Assembly: GCF_019443085.1 (NCBI RefSeq)
Contig: NZ_JAHZIL010000003.1
Span: 1,302,001-1,366,000, forward strand
Origin: Marinobacter sp. F4218
GTDB lineage: Bacteria > Pseudomonadota > Gammaproteobacteria > Pseudomonadales > Oleiphilaceae
Direction: 5' to 3'
DNA: 64,000 nucleotides
Below the pieces are notes generated by a model. That model was not told where the DNA came from, did not search any database, and saw only the letters and a list, made by a program, of their open reading frames with translations. A program made the position numbers and the translations under genes. Numbering within the stretch: position 1 is the first letter of the stretch; every line of letters starts with the position of its first letter. This document shows positions 35,819 to 44,840 of the stretch, piece after piece.

Positions 35819-36658
35819 ATGCTGAGAGCGTTACTCCTGAGTTCCCTTGTCTTTCTGGCGGCGTGTTCGCCGTCGGAAGACCCTCCCTCCGTGGTGCCGG
35901 AAACCGAATTTTCCGAGGCCGCCGTTTTTCCTGAAGGTCACAAATCCGACCAGTGGCGTACGATAACCATTGCAGCGGACCCGTGGTGCCCGCACAACTG
36001 CGAGGCCGGTTCCGAACGCGAAGGCTACATGGTCGAGATCGCAAGGGAGGCGTTCGCGCCTGCGCGGCTCAAGGTCAGGTACGTCAACATGAGCTGGGCC
36101 CGGGCACTGGCCCAGGCCAAAGAGGGTTATGTCGACGCTGTTGTTGGGGCTTTCGTCAGCGATGCGCCGAGTTTCGTGTTTCCAGATGAGGCCATCGGCC
36201 ATGCCAGAACGGTCCTGTTCGCCCACGCCGACAGTGACTGGTCCTACCAGAACATCGATTCCCTGAAACAGCTTAAACTGATCGCCATCAACGGCTACTC
36301 CTACTCACCGGAACTCGACGGCTACATCGAGACCAACAAAGGTAACCCTGAGCGAGTGTGGATCATTTCCGGTCCGTCCCCCCTGGACCGGGCCATCGAA
36401 CTGCTGGGACAGGAACGTACCGATGTGCTGCCCGAGGACTTGCAGGTGATGCAGTGGACCCTGGCACACATGGAGAACCCGCCCGCCCTGCGTCAGGTCG
36501 TACAGCTTCAGGAGATGCGGGCCTACATTGCCTTTTCCCCGGCCAATCCCGAGTCGCCAGACCTGGCCGCCCTGCTAAGCGAGGGTGTCCGCAACCTTCG
36601 GCAGTCCGGGCGACTCCAGGAGATCCTGGCCCGCTATGGGCTGTCGTGGTCAGACTGA
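35819..36658 (+). CDS. Periplasmic solute-binding lipoprotein, family 3
   Basis: A 279-residue protein with a lipoprotein signal: VFLAAC puts the lipidated Cys at residue 16, with Ser at +2, which favours outer-membrane sorting. A short linker is followed by a family 3 binding fold starting WRTITIAADPWCPHNC. GYVDAVVGAFVSDAPSF, FPDEAIGH and the final RNLRQSGRLQEILARYGLS are typical. Two Cys in WCPHNC could form a disulphide. No transporter of the matching type follows; the betaine-type operon before it has its own binding protein. It may act as a sensor or scavenger. Its last 25 bp overlap the convergent META-domain gene. Confidence 0.8.
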   Translation: MLRALLLSSLVFLAACSPSEDPPSVVPETEFSEAAVFPEGHKSDQWRTITIAADPWCPHNCEAGSEREGYMVEIAREAFAPARLKVRYVNMSWARALAQAKEGYVDAVVGAFVSDAPSFVFPDEAIGHARTVLFAHADSDWSYQNIDSLKQLKLIAINGYSYSPELDGYIETNKGNPERVWIISGPSPLDRAIELLGQERTDVLPEDLQVMQWTLAHMENPPALRQVVQLQEMRAYIAFSPANPESPDLAALLSEGVRNLRQSGRLQEILARYGLSWSD

Positions 36659-37608
36659 AAGGCCTTGATCGTTTCTCCTTCCGGCGTCGACAACAACAGC
36701 TCTCCGTGCTGCCCGATCCGGCCCCGGGACACCCGCCCCATCACGTCAAGAAAACGGTCTTCCTGATTCATCAGCGCCGGCGCACAGGCCATACGTGTGG
36801 TCGCCAGTTGGCTGAACGTCAGGCTGCCCTCGCCAGTAAACTCGTAGCGGCCGGTAAAGCGATTGCAGGACGCCCTTCCGGAAACCCGGTTGTCCTCCCG
36901 GAACTGCAGGGACATGCGTGAACGGTCAATTATTCCCTTGCCCGTCAGATCATCCACCACCCATTCTGCGCCCTGGAACAGGCGCAGAGGATCGCCGCCA
37001 CAGCCCTCGAAAACGTCACCGTTGATCGTCAGTCGGGCCTGATAGGGAAACTGGACACCGGACATGGTGTCCTGACACAACTGCGTGGCCACCTTCAGGG
37101 TGGCCCGTACGCCGTCGTCTTCACCGATAAATCTCCGACCATCGCGGTCTTCGCTTTTCAAGTCCACAAGGATGCTCATGGTCGCGTCTTGCTCGTGGGG
37201 ACGGGTCACCTCCAGCATGCCGCCCTGCACCTTGGCACGCCAGAAAGGCTCGTTGCCCAGGGCGATGAATGGCCGCTCCAGCGCTCCGGGCTTCAGGCAT
37301 TCGGGATAGTTCTGGCCACTGATGGTGAGCATGGCCCGTTCGCCCTTGCTCCAGAACCGGGTGCTGTCGTCCCCCGGAGCCTGATATAACGCGCCAGAGG
37401 CAGACTCGGCGGGCTCGAGCTGCAGCCGTTTATCCAAGTAATCGACGCTCAACAGCCGGCTATCCGGGTCGGCGGAGACCTGGATATCGAGTTGGCCACA
37501 GGCATAGCTGCCAACCGCCGGGCGTTCCGGCCCCAGGGTTGTGGAACAGGCAGACAACACAAGGCCGGCAACCGCAACGGGCACGGCCAGAATTCGCATG
37601 GGGGACAT
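36634..37608 (-). CDS. Envelope lipoprotein with MliC-like, COG3650 and META domains
   Basis: A 324-residue lipoprotein (LVLSAC, Cys21, Ser at +2). Three parts follow. Residues ~30-105 resemble MliC/PliC, inhibitors of C-type lysozyme, with YACG and TRFWSKGERAMLT. Residues ~108-205 resemble COG3650, with ALGNEPFWRAKV. Residues ~215-320 are a META/HslJ domain with WVVDDLTGKGI, VSGRASCNRFTGRYEF and TRMACAPALMNQEDRFL. META and MliC proteins are envelope-stress and lysozyme-defence factors in studied bacteria. The ATG at 37608 has AGGAAAC at good distance. Outer-membrane location is likely. Confidence 0.8.
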   Translation of the reverse strand: MSPMRILAVPVAVAGLVLSACSTTLGPERPAVGSYACGQLDIQVSADPDSRLLSVDYLDKRLQLEPAESASGALYQAPGDDSTRFWSKGERAMLTISGQNYPECLKPGALERPFIALGNEPFWRAKVQGGMLEVTRPHEQDATMSILVDLKSEDRDGRRFIGEDDGVRATLKVATQLCQDTMSGVQFPYQARLTINGDVFEGCGGDPLRLFQGAEWVVDDLTGKGIIDRSRMSLQFREDNRVSGRASCNRFTGRYEFTGEGSLTFSQLATTRMACAPALMNQEDRFLDVMGRVSRGRIGQHGELLLSTPEGETIKAFQSDHDSP

Positions 37609-37746
37609 GGTCAGTTTCCTTGGTTACTCAAACCCAGGGCGACAGTGTAAAACCCCGGCGTCCTTTAGGCCATCGAGCCCCGGCATTCAGGCTTCTTATC
37701 CGGCCACTTCCTGATTATGCTAGGGGCTCAAACAAGGAGATACATC

Positions 37747-38496
37747 ATGGCTCTCAAGCTCTACCAGTTCGCCATTTCCCACTACTGCGAAAAAATCCGC
37801 TGGGCACTGGATTACAAAGGCCTCAATTACGAGACCGCCACCCTGCTTCCCGGCCAGCACATAAAAACCATCCGGAAGCTCACTGGCGGCAAGGACACAT
37901 CGGTGCCGGTGCTGGACCATGACGGACATATCGTGCAGGGATCAGCCGCGATCATAGACTACCTGGACCAGACCTTCCCGGAGCGGCCGTTGACGCCAGC
38001 AGATCCGGAGGTCCGGGCGCAGGCGCTGGCCTGGGAAAAGCGGCTGGATGAAGAAGCCGGCCCGGCGGTTCGCTGTTACTCCTACCACCATTTCCTGCAG
38101 CGGCCGAAAGTGGTGGTCCCCATGCTGGCGGCAGGCACCCCCTTCTACAATCGGTTTTTGCTGAGCCTGACCTTCAGCCGGGTCGATGAGATCATGCGCA
38201 AGTGGATGAAGATCAACGAGAAAACCTCAGAAAAGTCACGCCTGGTGATGGAAGAGCTGCTGAAGGATCTGACGGACGCCTATGGCACACGCCCCTACCT
38301 CGCCGGCGACGCGTTTTCCCGCGCCGACCTGACCGCAGCCGCGATCTTTGCGCCCATGTTCCAGCCTGCCGAATACCCGGTGCCTTGGCCAAAGCCCGGA
38401 AAAATCCCCCGGGATATCAAGGCCTGGCTGGATCAGTGGCAGCCCCAGATCGACGTACTGTCCAGGGTTTACGAAAACCACCGGAAACCCGACTGA
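37747..38496 (+). CDS. Glutathione S-transferase family protein
   Basis: A 249-residue GST-like protein: thioredoxin half with LKLYQFAISHYCEKIRWALDYKGL, in which SHYCEK puts a Cys where omega/beta-type enzymes have their catalytic residue; then TSVPVLDHDGHIVQGSAAIIDYLDQTF for glutathione contact, and a helical domain ending in YLAGDAFSRADLTAAAI. The helical half is longer than usual, with a basic stretch RVDEIMRKWMKI. AAGGAGA stands 7 nt before the ATG at 37747. Substrate unknown; third GST of this block, but transcribed alone. Confidence 0.87.
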   Translation: MALKLYQFAISHYCEKIRWALDYKGLNYETATLLPGQHIKTIRKLTGGKDTSVPVLDHDGHIVQGSAAIIDYLDQTFPERPLTPADPEVRAQALAWEKRLDEEAGPAVRCYSYHHFLQRPKVVVPMLAAGTPFYNRFLLSLTFSRVDEIMRKWMKINEKTSEKSRLVMEELLKDLTDAYGTRPYLAGDAFSRADLTAAAIFAPMFQPAEYPVPWPKPGKIPRDIKAWLDQWQPQIDVLSRVYENHRKPD

Positions 38497-38524
38497 TCAC
38501 CGTTGGTGTTGTCGTAAATCGCCA

Positions 38525-38551
38525 GCCGTTGTGTCGGAAACCGACAACGGC
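38525..38551 (+). terminator. Hairpin downstream of the third GST gene
   Basis: GCCGTTG-TG-TCGG pairs with CCGACAACGGC over 11 bp, with a 2-nt bulge and a 3-nt loop. It begins 29 nt after the GST stop codon, before the hydroxylase-family gene. No U-tract, so termination is only probable. Confidence 0.45.
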
Positions 38552-38610
38552 CAGCGCCCGCATTCATGCCAGAATAGACGCTGAATAATAACAACGCTGG
38601 CTGACTCGCT

Positions 38611-39588
38611 ATGGCTTTGACTGACATGTTGCTCGCGGTGCTCGACGAGAGCGGGCTGCGCCCGCTGTGGGAGGCGGTGTCGCCCTGGCTGGCTCTGGAC
38701 GAACGGCAGCTGATTTTTGTTTTTGCCACCCCGGTATTTATTGGGGTTGCGCTCTGGGAGTACCTGAAAATCCGGCACAATCCCGCGCTGATGGACGCCC
38801 GGGAAGCGGTGAGGAACTTTGCCCTGGGTGCGGGCTACCAAACCACGGAGCTGCTGTTCGCCGGGATTATCGCCTTTCCCGCCTATGCCCTGTGTTACCA
38901 CTATCGTGTCTTCGAACTGGAGCTGACCTGGCTGACCGGGGTCCTCACCTTTCTGGGAGTCGATTTCTGCTTTTACTGGATGCACCGCGCCAGCCACCGC
39001 ATGCGCTGGTTCTGGGCCGCCCACGTGGTCCATCACTCCTCGGAGCGAATGAACTTTTCCACCGCCATGCGCCAGAACGCCACCAACATCTTCAACGGCA
39101 TGTGGGTGTTTTACCTGCCCATGGCCCTCCTGGGTTTCAATCCGGTCTGGATCGGGATTGCCTATGCTTTGTCCCTGGTCTATCAGTTCTTCATCCACAC
39201 CACCCTGGTGGGTCGTCTGCCCGGCTGGATCGAGCTGGTCTTCAACACACCCAGCCATCATCGGGTGCACCACGGCCGCAATCCGGGCTACATCGACCGC
39301 AACTACGGCGGCACCCTGATCATCTGGGATCGGCTGTTCGGCTCCTTTGTGGATGAGGATGCCAAGGACCCACCCGCCTACGGCATCACCCGTCCGGTAA
39401 CGTCCAATAACCTGTTCGTACTCTGGACCCACGAATACGTGGACCTGTTCCGCGACATGGCACGGCCAGGCAGCTTATTGTCTCGACTCAAACACCTTTG
39501 GAATCCGCCGGAGTGGGAACGTCCGGCATCGTCAGACGCAGGGACCCCACATGCAAGAACACCCGTTAACACTGACCAGTCGGGATGA
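38611..39588 (+). CDS. Sterol desaturase / fatty-acid hydroxylase family membrane protein
   Basis: A 325-residue di-iron membrane oxygenase. Several helices span the inner membrane, and the histidine clusters HRASH (125-129), HVVHH (138-142), His196 and HHRVHH (216-221) would hold the two irons at the cytosolic face. Relatives hydroxylate or desaturate fatty acids, alkylglycerols or carotenoids, and the pattern WMHRASHRMRWFWAAHVVHHS is shared by that whole superfamily, so the substrate is open. The C-terminal tail (about 300-325) is Pro/Thr-rich. The 3' end overlaps the following lipase-like gene by 38 bp, which links the two functionally and suggests lipid processing. Confidence 0.86.
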   Translation: MALTDMLLAVLDESGLRPLWEAVSPWLALDERQLIFVFATPVFIGVALWEYLKIRHNPALMDAREAVRNFALGAGYQTTELLFAGIIAFPAYALCYHYRVFELELTWLTGVLTFLGVDFCFYWMHRASHRMRWFWAAHVVHHSSERMNFSTAMRQNATNIFNGMWVFYLPMALLGFNPVWIGIAYALSLVYQFFIHTTLVGRLPGWIELVFNTPSHHRVHHGRNPGYIDRNYGGTLIIWDRLFGSFVDEDAKDPPAYGITRPVTSNNLFVLWTHEYVDLFRDMARPGSLLSRLKHLWNPPEWERPASSDAGTPHARTPVNTDQSG

Positions 39589-40504
39589 CCACCTGATCAC
39601 CGGCACCGTTTTCCGGCCCGAGCATCCAGCCTCGGTCCTGGTGATCGCCCACGGCATGGCCGAACACGCCGGCCGCTATACGGATTTCGCCCGCTGGCTG
39701 GGCGCCCGGCAGGTGGCCGTGGTGACCTACGACCACCGCGGGCACGGTCCAGCCTGTCCTGAGTCCCGGCGCGGCCACTACGGCGACCGCGATGGCTGGG
39801 ACAAGGTCACCGACGACCTATATCGGGTGCTGCGGCATACCCGTGAGCTCTTTCCCGGCCTGCCGCTTACACTTCTGGGCCACAGCATGGGGTCCTTTAT
39901 TGCCCAGAGCTGCGCGCAACAACACGGCGAGGCCCTGGATGCCCTGATCCTGAGCGCCACCAACCGCATCCATCGGCCGCACCTGCTGGTTTCCGCCCTG
40001 GTAATTGCGCTGATCCGCAAGGCATTCGGCGCCCGCCATCGCAGCCCAAGCATTGCCAGGATGACCTTTGGCAAGTTCAACCGCCAGTTCCGCCCCAACC
40101 GCACAAGCAGCGACTGGCTCAGTCGTGACGCCGCCCAGGTCGACGCCTACGTTGCCGACCCACTGTGCGGTTTCGAGTGCACTGCCGGCCTCTGGTCCGA
40201 CTTCATCCGGGGCATGCTGGCGATTTCACCGGCGAACTGGCGCAAGGACCTCCCGGTGCACCTCTTTGCCGGCACCGACGACCCGGTCGGGGAAATGGGC
40301 AAGGGCATCACCCGTCACTTCCAGGCCATCCGCAATGAGGGCATTCACCGGGTAACCCTCCGCCTGTTCGATCGCGGCCGCCATGAGATGCTGAATGAAA
40401 TCAATGCAGAAGAGGTCCGCGACTACATTCTGTCCTTGTGTCGCCCGGTGCCTGACCGGCATGATAAGGCGTCAGCCGGAGACACCCTGCCGGAACCCAT
40501 TTGA
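39551..40504 (+). CDS. Alpha/beta hydrolase, monoacylglycerol lipase-like
   Basis: A 317-residue cytosolic hydrolase of the serine aminopeptidase S33/monoacylglycerol lipase type: VLVIAHGMAEHAGRYTDFARWL (oxyanion), TYDHRGHGPAC, nucleophile Ser112 in LLGHSMGSF, Asp in FAGTDDPVG and His in RGRHEMLNE. Its start lies inside the end of the hydroxylase-family gene (38-bp overlap, other frame), so the pair is probably made from one message. A role in lipid ester turnover is likely; the exact substrate cannot be told. modA begins 27 nt downstream, perhaps by read-through. Confidence 0.85.
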   Translation: MQEHPLTLTSRDDHLITGTVFRPEHPASVLVIAHGMAEHAGRYTDFARWLGARQVAVVTYDHRGHGPACPESRRGHYGDRDGWDKVTDDLYRVLRHTRELFPGLPLTLLGHSMGSFIAQSCAQQHGEALDALILSATNRIHRPHLLVSALVIALIRKAFGARHRSPSIARMTFGKFNRQFRPNRTSSDWLSRDAAQVDAYVADPLCGFECTAGLWSDFIRGMLAISPANWRKDLPVHLFAGTDDPVGEMGKGITRHFQAIRNEGIHRVTLRLFDRGRHEMLNEINAEEVRDYILSLCRPVPDRHDKASAGDTLPEPI

Positions 40505-40531
40505 TCCACCTCACGACCGGGGAGTTGGCGA

Positions 40532-41299
40532 GTGCCAGGCCAGAACCAACGATTTGCCGTCATCGCCGGGCTGGCCCTGTGGCTGGCCCTGTGCGGCACA
40601 GCCCGGGGCGCGGACGTGCGCCTGGCGGTTGCCGCGAACTTCACCGATACCGGCAATGAACTGATTGCGGCATTCGCCGAAGCCACTGGCCGGCAGGCAT
40701 CCGCTAGTTACGGTTCCACCGGCAAGCTTTATGCCCAGATCCGCCACGGTGCACCGTTCGACGTTTTCATGGCGGCCGATCGCCGCCGCCCGGAACTGCT
40801 TGAGGACAACGGCCTCGGTGTGAAGGGAACCCGGTTTACCTATGCCCGGGGCCAACTGGTGTTGTGGAGCCCTCAATCCGGCCTGCTTGAGGCGCCGGAA
40901 ACCTGGCTGGCATCGAAAGACTTTACCCGCCTGGCCATCGCCAATCCCAAAACCGCGCCCTACGGGATGGCAGCCAGGGAAGTGCTGATCAGGCTCGACC
41001 TCTGGGCGCCCTTGCAACAACGCCTGGTTCGTGGCGACTCCATTGCCCAGACTTTCCAGTTTGTTGCCACCGCCAACGCCCAGGCGGGCTTCGTCGCGCT
41101 CTCCCAGATCCGCGCATGGAACGAAAATGAAGGTTCGCTGTGGCGGATCCCGTCGGCCTACTATTCCCCCATCAATCAACAGGCTATCCTTCTGACCCGC
41201 GGCGAGCGGAATCCCGCTGCACGTCAGTGGCTCGAATTCCTCCGCAGCGAGACAGCCCGGAGCATCATCGAACGCTATGGCTATGACACCCGCAACTGA
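40532..41299 (+). CDS. modA: Molybdate-binding periplasmic protein ModA
   Basis: Binds molybdate (and tungstate) for the ModBC importer. The 255-residue precursor has a signal peptide (1-26, ending ARG-A) and a mature part starting [21 protein letters not shown], the ModA N-terminal signature, with [32 protein letters not shown] and [17 protein letters not shown] further on. Start is GTG at 40532 with GGGGAG upstream. First gene of modABC; there is no modE regulator or molybdenum-cofactor gene in sight, and the 27-nt gap upstream leaves no room for a Moco riboswitch. Confidence 0.94.
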   Translation: MPGQNQRFAVIAGLALWLALCGTARGADVRLAVAANFTDTGNELIAAFAEATGRQASASYGSTGKLYAQIRHGAPFDVFMAADRRRPELLEDNGLGVKGTRFTYARGQLVLWSPQSGLLEAPETWLASKDFTRLAIANPKTAPYGMAAREVLIRLDLWAPLQQRLVRGDSIAQTFQFVATANAQAGFVALSQIRAWNENEGSLWRIPSAYYSPINQQAILLTRGERNPAARQWLEFLRSETARSIIERYGYDTRN

Positions 41300-41319
41300 G
41301 CAGTAACCCGGTCAACAAC

Positions 41320-41997
41320 ATGGACACATATTGGGAGCCTGTGTGGCTCACACTGAAACTGGCCAGCCTGACCACCCTGCTTCTCCTGGTGGCCGGGACC
41401 CCCATTGCCTGGTGGCTGGCCCGAAGCCGTCACTGGGCGAGACAGCCGGTTGCCGCCATTGTCGCGCTGCCTCTGGTGTTGCCCCCCACGGTCCTCGGGT
41501 TTTACCTGCTGATCCTGATGGGACCGGAGGGCATCGTAGGCAAGCTGACCGGGGAGCTTGGGCTGGGGCTCCTGCCTTTCACCTTCGAGGGTCTGGTTGT
41601 TGCGTCCATGATCTATTCCCTGCCATTTACCGTGCAGCCGCTCCAGAACGCCTTCCAGGCGGTCAACCAGCAACTGCTGGATGTTGCCGGAACACTCCGG
41701 GCTTCACCCATGGACCGCTTTTTCTCGGTGGCGCTTCCCCTGGCCAGGCCGGGATTCCTGACGGCCGGCGTGCTCACGTTTGCCCACACCATCGGCGAGT
41801 TCGGCGTGGTGCTGATGATTGGCGGTAATATTCCGGGGGAGACCAAGGTACTCTCTGTCGCCATCTACGATCATGTCGAAGCCCTGGAATACACCCAGGC
41901 CCATTGGCTCGCCGCTGGCATGGTTGCCTTCTCCTTCGTGGTTCTGGTGGCGTTGTATTCCCTGAACGGGCGGTTGCAGCCGGGAGTGGTGAAATGA
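41320..41997 (+). CDS. modB: Molybdate ABC transporter permease ModB
   Basis: A 225-residue inner-membrane permease with five helices. [29 protein letters not shown] at the N-terminus and [17 protein letters not shown] are family signatures; the coupling loop [29 protein letters not shown] is near residue 125-150 in the form [11 protein letters not shown]. It ends in the ATGA that starts modC, so translation is coupled. Confidence 0.95.
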   Translation: MDTYWEPVWLTLKLASLTTLLLLVAGTPIAWWLARSRHWARQPVAAIVALPLVLPPTVLGFYLLILMGPEGIVGKLTGELGLGLLPFTFEGLVVASMIYSLPFTVQPLQNAFQAVNQQLLDVAGTLRASPMDRFFSVALPLARPGFLTAGVLTFAHTIGEFGVVLMIGGNIPGETKVLSVAIYDHVEALEYTQAHWLAAGMVAFSFVVLVALYSLNGRLQPGVVK

Positions 41998-43076
41998 CGT
42001 CTGGCAAAGGCATTCAGGTGCAATTGCAGTGCCGGCTGGAAGGCTTCGAGCTGGAAGTCGACCTGGACCTGCCCGGGACCGGCCTTACCGCACTTTTTGG
42101 ACACTCGGGGTGCGGCAAAACCACGCTTTTGCGCTGTATTGCGGGCCTACAGCCCGCCGACGGCAGCGTGATTGTCAACGGTGATCAATGGCAAAGCCGG
42201 ACTGGCTTGCGCCCGGTTCACCAACGCCCGCTGGCTTACGTATTCCAGGATACGTCCCTGTTCCCACACCTCAACGTACGTCGCAACCTTGGATACGGTT
42301 ACCGGCGCATACCCGCGGCGCAGCGACGGATCAGCTTTGAGGAGGCGACCGAGTGGCTGGGGCTGTCACACCTGCTGGACCGGATGCCGGAGGGCCTGTC
42401 CGGCGGCGAACGCCAGCGGGTGGCCATTGCCCGCGCGCTTCTGACCAGCCCTGAGCTGCTGCTGATGGACGAACCTCTGTCGGCGCTGGACCGACCCAGC
42501 AAACAGGACATCATGCCCTACCTCGAAGCCCTGAGGGACAAACTGGCCATCCCCATCCTCTACGTTTCCCATTCCACCGCCGAAGTGGCGCGGCTTGCGG
42601 ACCACATCGTGATGATGGACCGGGGCCGGATCATTGCCCAGGGCCCTTTGCAGGAAACACTGGCGCGAACCGACCAGCCGTTTGGCCTGGAACAGGACGC
42701 CGGGGTCATTATCGATGCCCACATCGGGGCCCGGGACGAGCAATGGCACCTGTGCCGCGCCGACTTCCCGGGTGGACGCCTGTGGCTCCGGGCCGAAGAC
42801 AACCTGGTTATTGGCCAGGCCATTCGGCTTCAGGTGTTGGCGCGGGATATCAGCCTGGCGCTTGCCGAACAGACCGAGCAGAGCATCCAGAATCTCGTTC
42901 CGGCGGTCATTGACGAGGTTGCCTCGGAATTGACTCCGGGCACCACCATGATTCGGCTTCTGGCCGGTCAAACACCTTTCCTGGCCCGCCTGACCAGCCG
43001 GGCCGTGCACACCCTCAAACTTGAAACCGGTCAGAGCGTCTGGATGCAGGTCAAGTCCGTGGCCATCGTCGACTGA
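41994..43076 (+). CDS. modC: Molybdate ABC transporter ATP-binding protein ModC
   Basis: A 360-residue ATPase with Walker [10 protein letters not shown] (36-44), Q-loop [11 protein letters not shown], signature [15 protein letters not shown] and Walker [13 protein letters not shown]. The C-terminal 70 residues (from about 290) form a Mop/TOBE domain that binds molybdate and can inhibit transport when oxyanion is plentiful. The start ATG overlaps the modB stop by 4 nt; earlier in-frame starts lie within modB and are ignored. It closes the modABC operon, 166 nt from the convergent crp gene. Confidence 0.94.
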   Translation: MTSGKGIQVQLQCRLEGFELEVDLDLPGTGLTALFGHSGCGKTTLLRCIAGLQPADGSVIVNGDQWQSRTGLRPVHQRPLAYVFQDTSLFPHLNVRRNLGYGYRRIPAAQRRISFEEATEWLGLSHLLDRMPEGLSGGERQRVAIARALLTSPELLLMDEPLSALDRPSKQDIMPYLEALRDKLAIPILYVSHSTAEVARLADHIVMMDRGRIIAQGPLQETLARTDQPFGLEQDAGVIIDAHIGARDEQWHLCRADFPGGRLWLRAEDNLVIGQAIRLQVLARDISLALAEQTEQSIQNLVPAVIDEVASELTPGTTMIRLLAGQTPFLARLTSRAVHTLKLETGQSVWMQVKSVAIVD

Positions 43077-43140
43077 CGCGCCGGACCGGGACAATTATGG
43101 GGGCGGTGAGCTGTTCGATCAGTTGGTGCAAGGGAGGGGA

Positions 43141-43220
43141 AGCTGACGCGGTGCGGGAGCTTGTCAGCTACCACTCGGGAGGTCGGTCGCTGGCCGGGCA
43201 ACCCAGAACGGAACCCGGCC
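43141..43220. repeat. Two inverted repeats between modC and crp
   Basis: Two separate 7-bp perfect inverted repeats lie in the convergent gap: AGCTGAC/GTCAGCT (43141-43147 and 43163-43169) and GGCCGGG/CCCGGCC (43192-43198 and 43214-43220). Each has a 15-nt loop. Neither has a U-tract on either strand. They may end transcription from both sides. The rest of the 166-nt gap holds no visible gene. Confidence 0.4.
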
Positions 43221-43242
43221 TTACAGGGCATGCACTCGCCGA

Positions 43243-43884
43243 TCAGCGGGTACCGTAAACCACCATGGTTTTGCCCTTGACCCGCACCAGTCCCTGATCT
43301 TCCAGGGTCTTCAGGACCCGGCCCACCATTTCCCGGGAACACCCCACGATGCGACCAATCTCCTGACGGGTGATCTTGATCTGCATGCCGTCCGGATGGG
43401 TCATGGCGTCCGGTTCCTTACACAGGTCCAGCAGCGTGCGCGCCACCCGACCGGTCACATCCAGGAACGCCAGATCGCCGACCTTACGCGTGGTCTGACG
43501 CAGGCGTGACGCCATCTGTTCGCCAATGAAGTACAGCACCCGGGGATCCTGCTGGGCGATTTCCCGGAACTTGGTGTAGGAGATCTCCGCCACTTCGCAC
43601 TCGGTCTTGGCCTTCACCCAGGCACTGCGCGAATCCATGTTGTCGAACAGACCCATTTCGCCAAAAAAGTCACCGGCATTGAGGTAGGCCATGATCATTT
43701 CCCGGCCGTCATCGTCCTCGATGATGACTGTCACGGAACCCTTGACGATGTAAAACAGGGAGTCGCTCTTGTCACCCGCATAGATAATCGTGCTCTTGGC
43801 TGGGTAACGGCGGCGGTGGCACTGCGAAAGGAAATAGTCGAGATGTTTGGTTTTCTGCTCAACCGGCTTGACGATAGTGGCCAT
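43243..43884 (-). CDS. crp: Cyclic AMP receptor protein, Crp/Vfr type
   Basis: Global regulator activated by cAMP. The 213-residue protein has an N-terminal cyclic-nucleotide domain with [10 protein letters not shown] and the phosphate-binding Arg86-Ser87 in [18 protein letters not shown], a long dimer helix, and a C-terminal winged helix-turn-helix [30 protein letters not shown], close to E. coli CRP and Pseudomonas Vfr. Vfr controls virulence and catabolic genes in P. aeruginosa. The ATG is at 43884. In Pseudomonas vfr directly follows trpC; here about 15 kb lie between them. Divergent osmC lies 273 nt away. Confidence 0.92.
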   Translation of the reverse strand: MATIVKPVEQKTKHLDYFLSQCHRRRYPAKSTIIYAGDKSDSLFYIVKGSVTVIIEDDDGREMIMAYLNAGDFFGEMGLFDNMDSRSAWVKAKTECEVAEISYTKFREIAQQDPRVLYFIGEQMASRLRQTTRKVGDLAFLDVTGRVARTLLDLCKEPDAMTHPDGMQIKITRQEIGRIVGCSREMVGRVLKTLEDQGLVRVKGKTMVVYGTR

Positions 43885-44157
43885 AATGCGAGTCGTGCCT
43901 CCTCAAAAACTGGCGGGTCCCGATGTTTGTTATGCACCCGGCTTTCCCTGCGGGTTCGTTCATTTTTATTCAAAAACAGCGCAACTTATAACAAGAAGGC
44001 CTGATTTGGGCAACCGGAAACCGTCCACAAGTTGTATTCGGTCAATTTCTACCCGGCTGCCCCGAACCTGGGACTATGCTAGCATCCGGCCAACTATACC
44101 AACTTTGACTGCCGGGCCGACCGGCACACCAGCCTGATGGAACGGAGAGTACCCGCA

Positions 44158-44580
44158 ATGAAAGCAAGCGTTGACTGGACCGGAAATGCCAGCTTCAAAG
44201 TCACCAGTGGCAGCGGCCACAGTGTTCAGCTGGATGGTCCGCCTGATCATGGCGGCGAAAACCTCGGCCCGCGCCCGATGGAAATGCTGCTGATGGGCCT
44301 CGGAGGGTGCTCGTCCTTTGACGTCATGAGCATTCTGCAGAAAAGCCGGCAGGATGTGACGGCCTGTCACGCCGAGCTCGACGCCGAGCGCGCTGACGCC
44401 GTCCCCGCTGTCTTCACGAAGATCCACCTGCACTTCGTCGTCACCGGGCACGGCCTGAAGGAAAACCTGGTAAAACGCGCCGTCAGCCTGTCCGCTGAAA
44501 AGTACTGTTCCGCTTCGATCATGCTCGAGCAGGCCGGTGTTGAAATCACTCACAGTCATGAAATCCGCGAGGCCGAATAA
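44158..44580 (+). CDS. OsmC/Ohr family protein
   Basis: A 140-residue OsmC-fold protein with the two redox cysteines: Cys51 in LMGLGGCSSFDVM and Cys117 in SAEKYCSASIMLE. These act on organic hydroperoxides in OsmC and Ohr. The sequence belongs to the YhfA-like branch that accompanies crp in many gammaproteobacteria. I chose the ATG at 44158, preceded by GGAGAG; an ATG seven codons earlier is possible. Catalysis is likely but the natural substrate unknown. Confidence 0.85.
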   Translation: MKASVDWTGNASFKVTSGSGHSVQLDGPPDHGGENLGPRPMEMLLMGLGGCSSFDVMSILQKSRQDVTACHAELDAERADAVPAVFTKIHLHFVVTGHGLKENLVKRAVSLSAEKYCSASIMLEQAGVEITHSHEIREAE

Positions 44581-44840
44581 CCCGGTTCGGGAATCCCCCT
44601 GACCGGCTGCCAGAGGACCGGCCGCGGGCATTGCGCACCGGTCCGGATGCATCGGCAATCACGGATGCTAAAATGATGCACCAAGACTATTCAACGTCAC
44701 TCGCGGTGTGCATAATACGCACCCTCTCCGCCGGTCTGCGCAAAAGGTATACAACCGGGTCAGTAGTCGGTGGCGGCCTCGGCAGAACGCACTAAAGCAT
44801 TTCTGCAGTCATTCATCTCCATTCTACGGAGGGGCTGAGC
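44581..44840. other. Intergenic region between osmC and speD
   Basis: 260 nt without a recognised gene. It contains a short hairpin GGTGTG/CGCACC around 44705-44723 and A/T-richer stretches that may hold the speD promoter (GGTATACAACC near 44746 is a possible -10). The strong site ACGGAGGGG lies just before the speD start. I saw no riboswitch pattern I can name. Confidence 0.35.

Noticed and set aside
40505..40531. Molybdenum-cofactor riboswitch before modA
   Set aside because: The gap is 27 nt, too short for the element.
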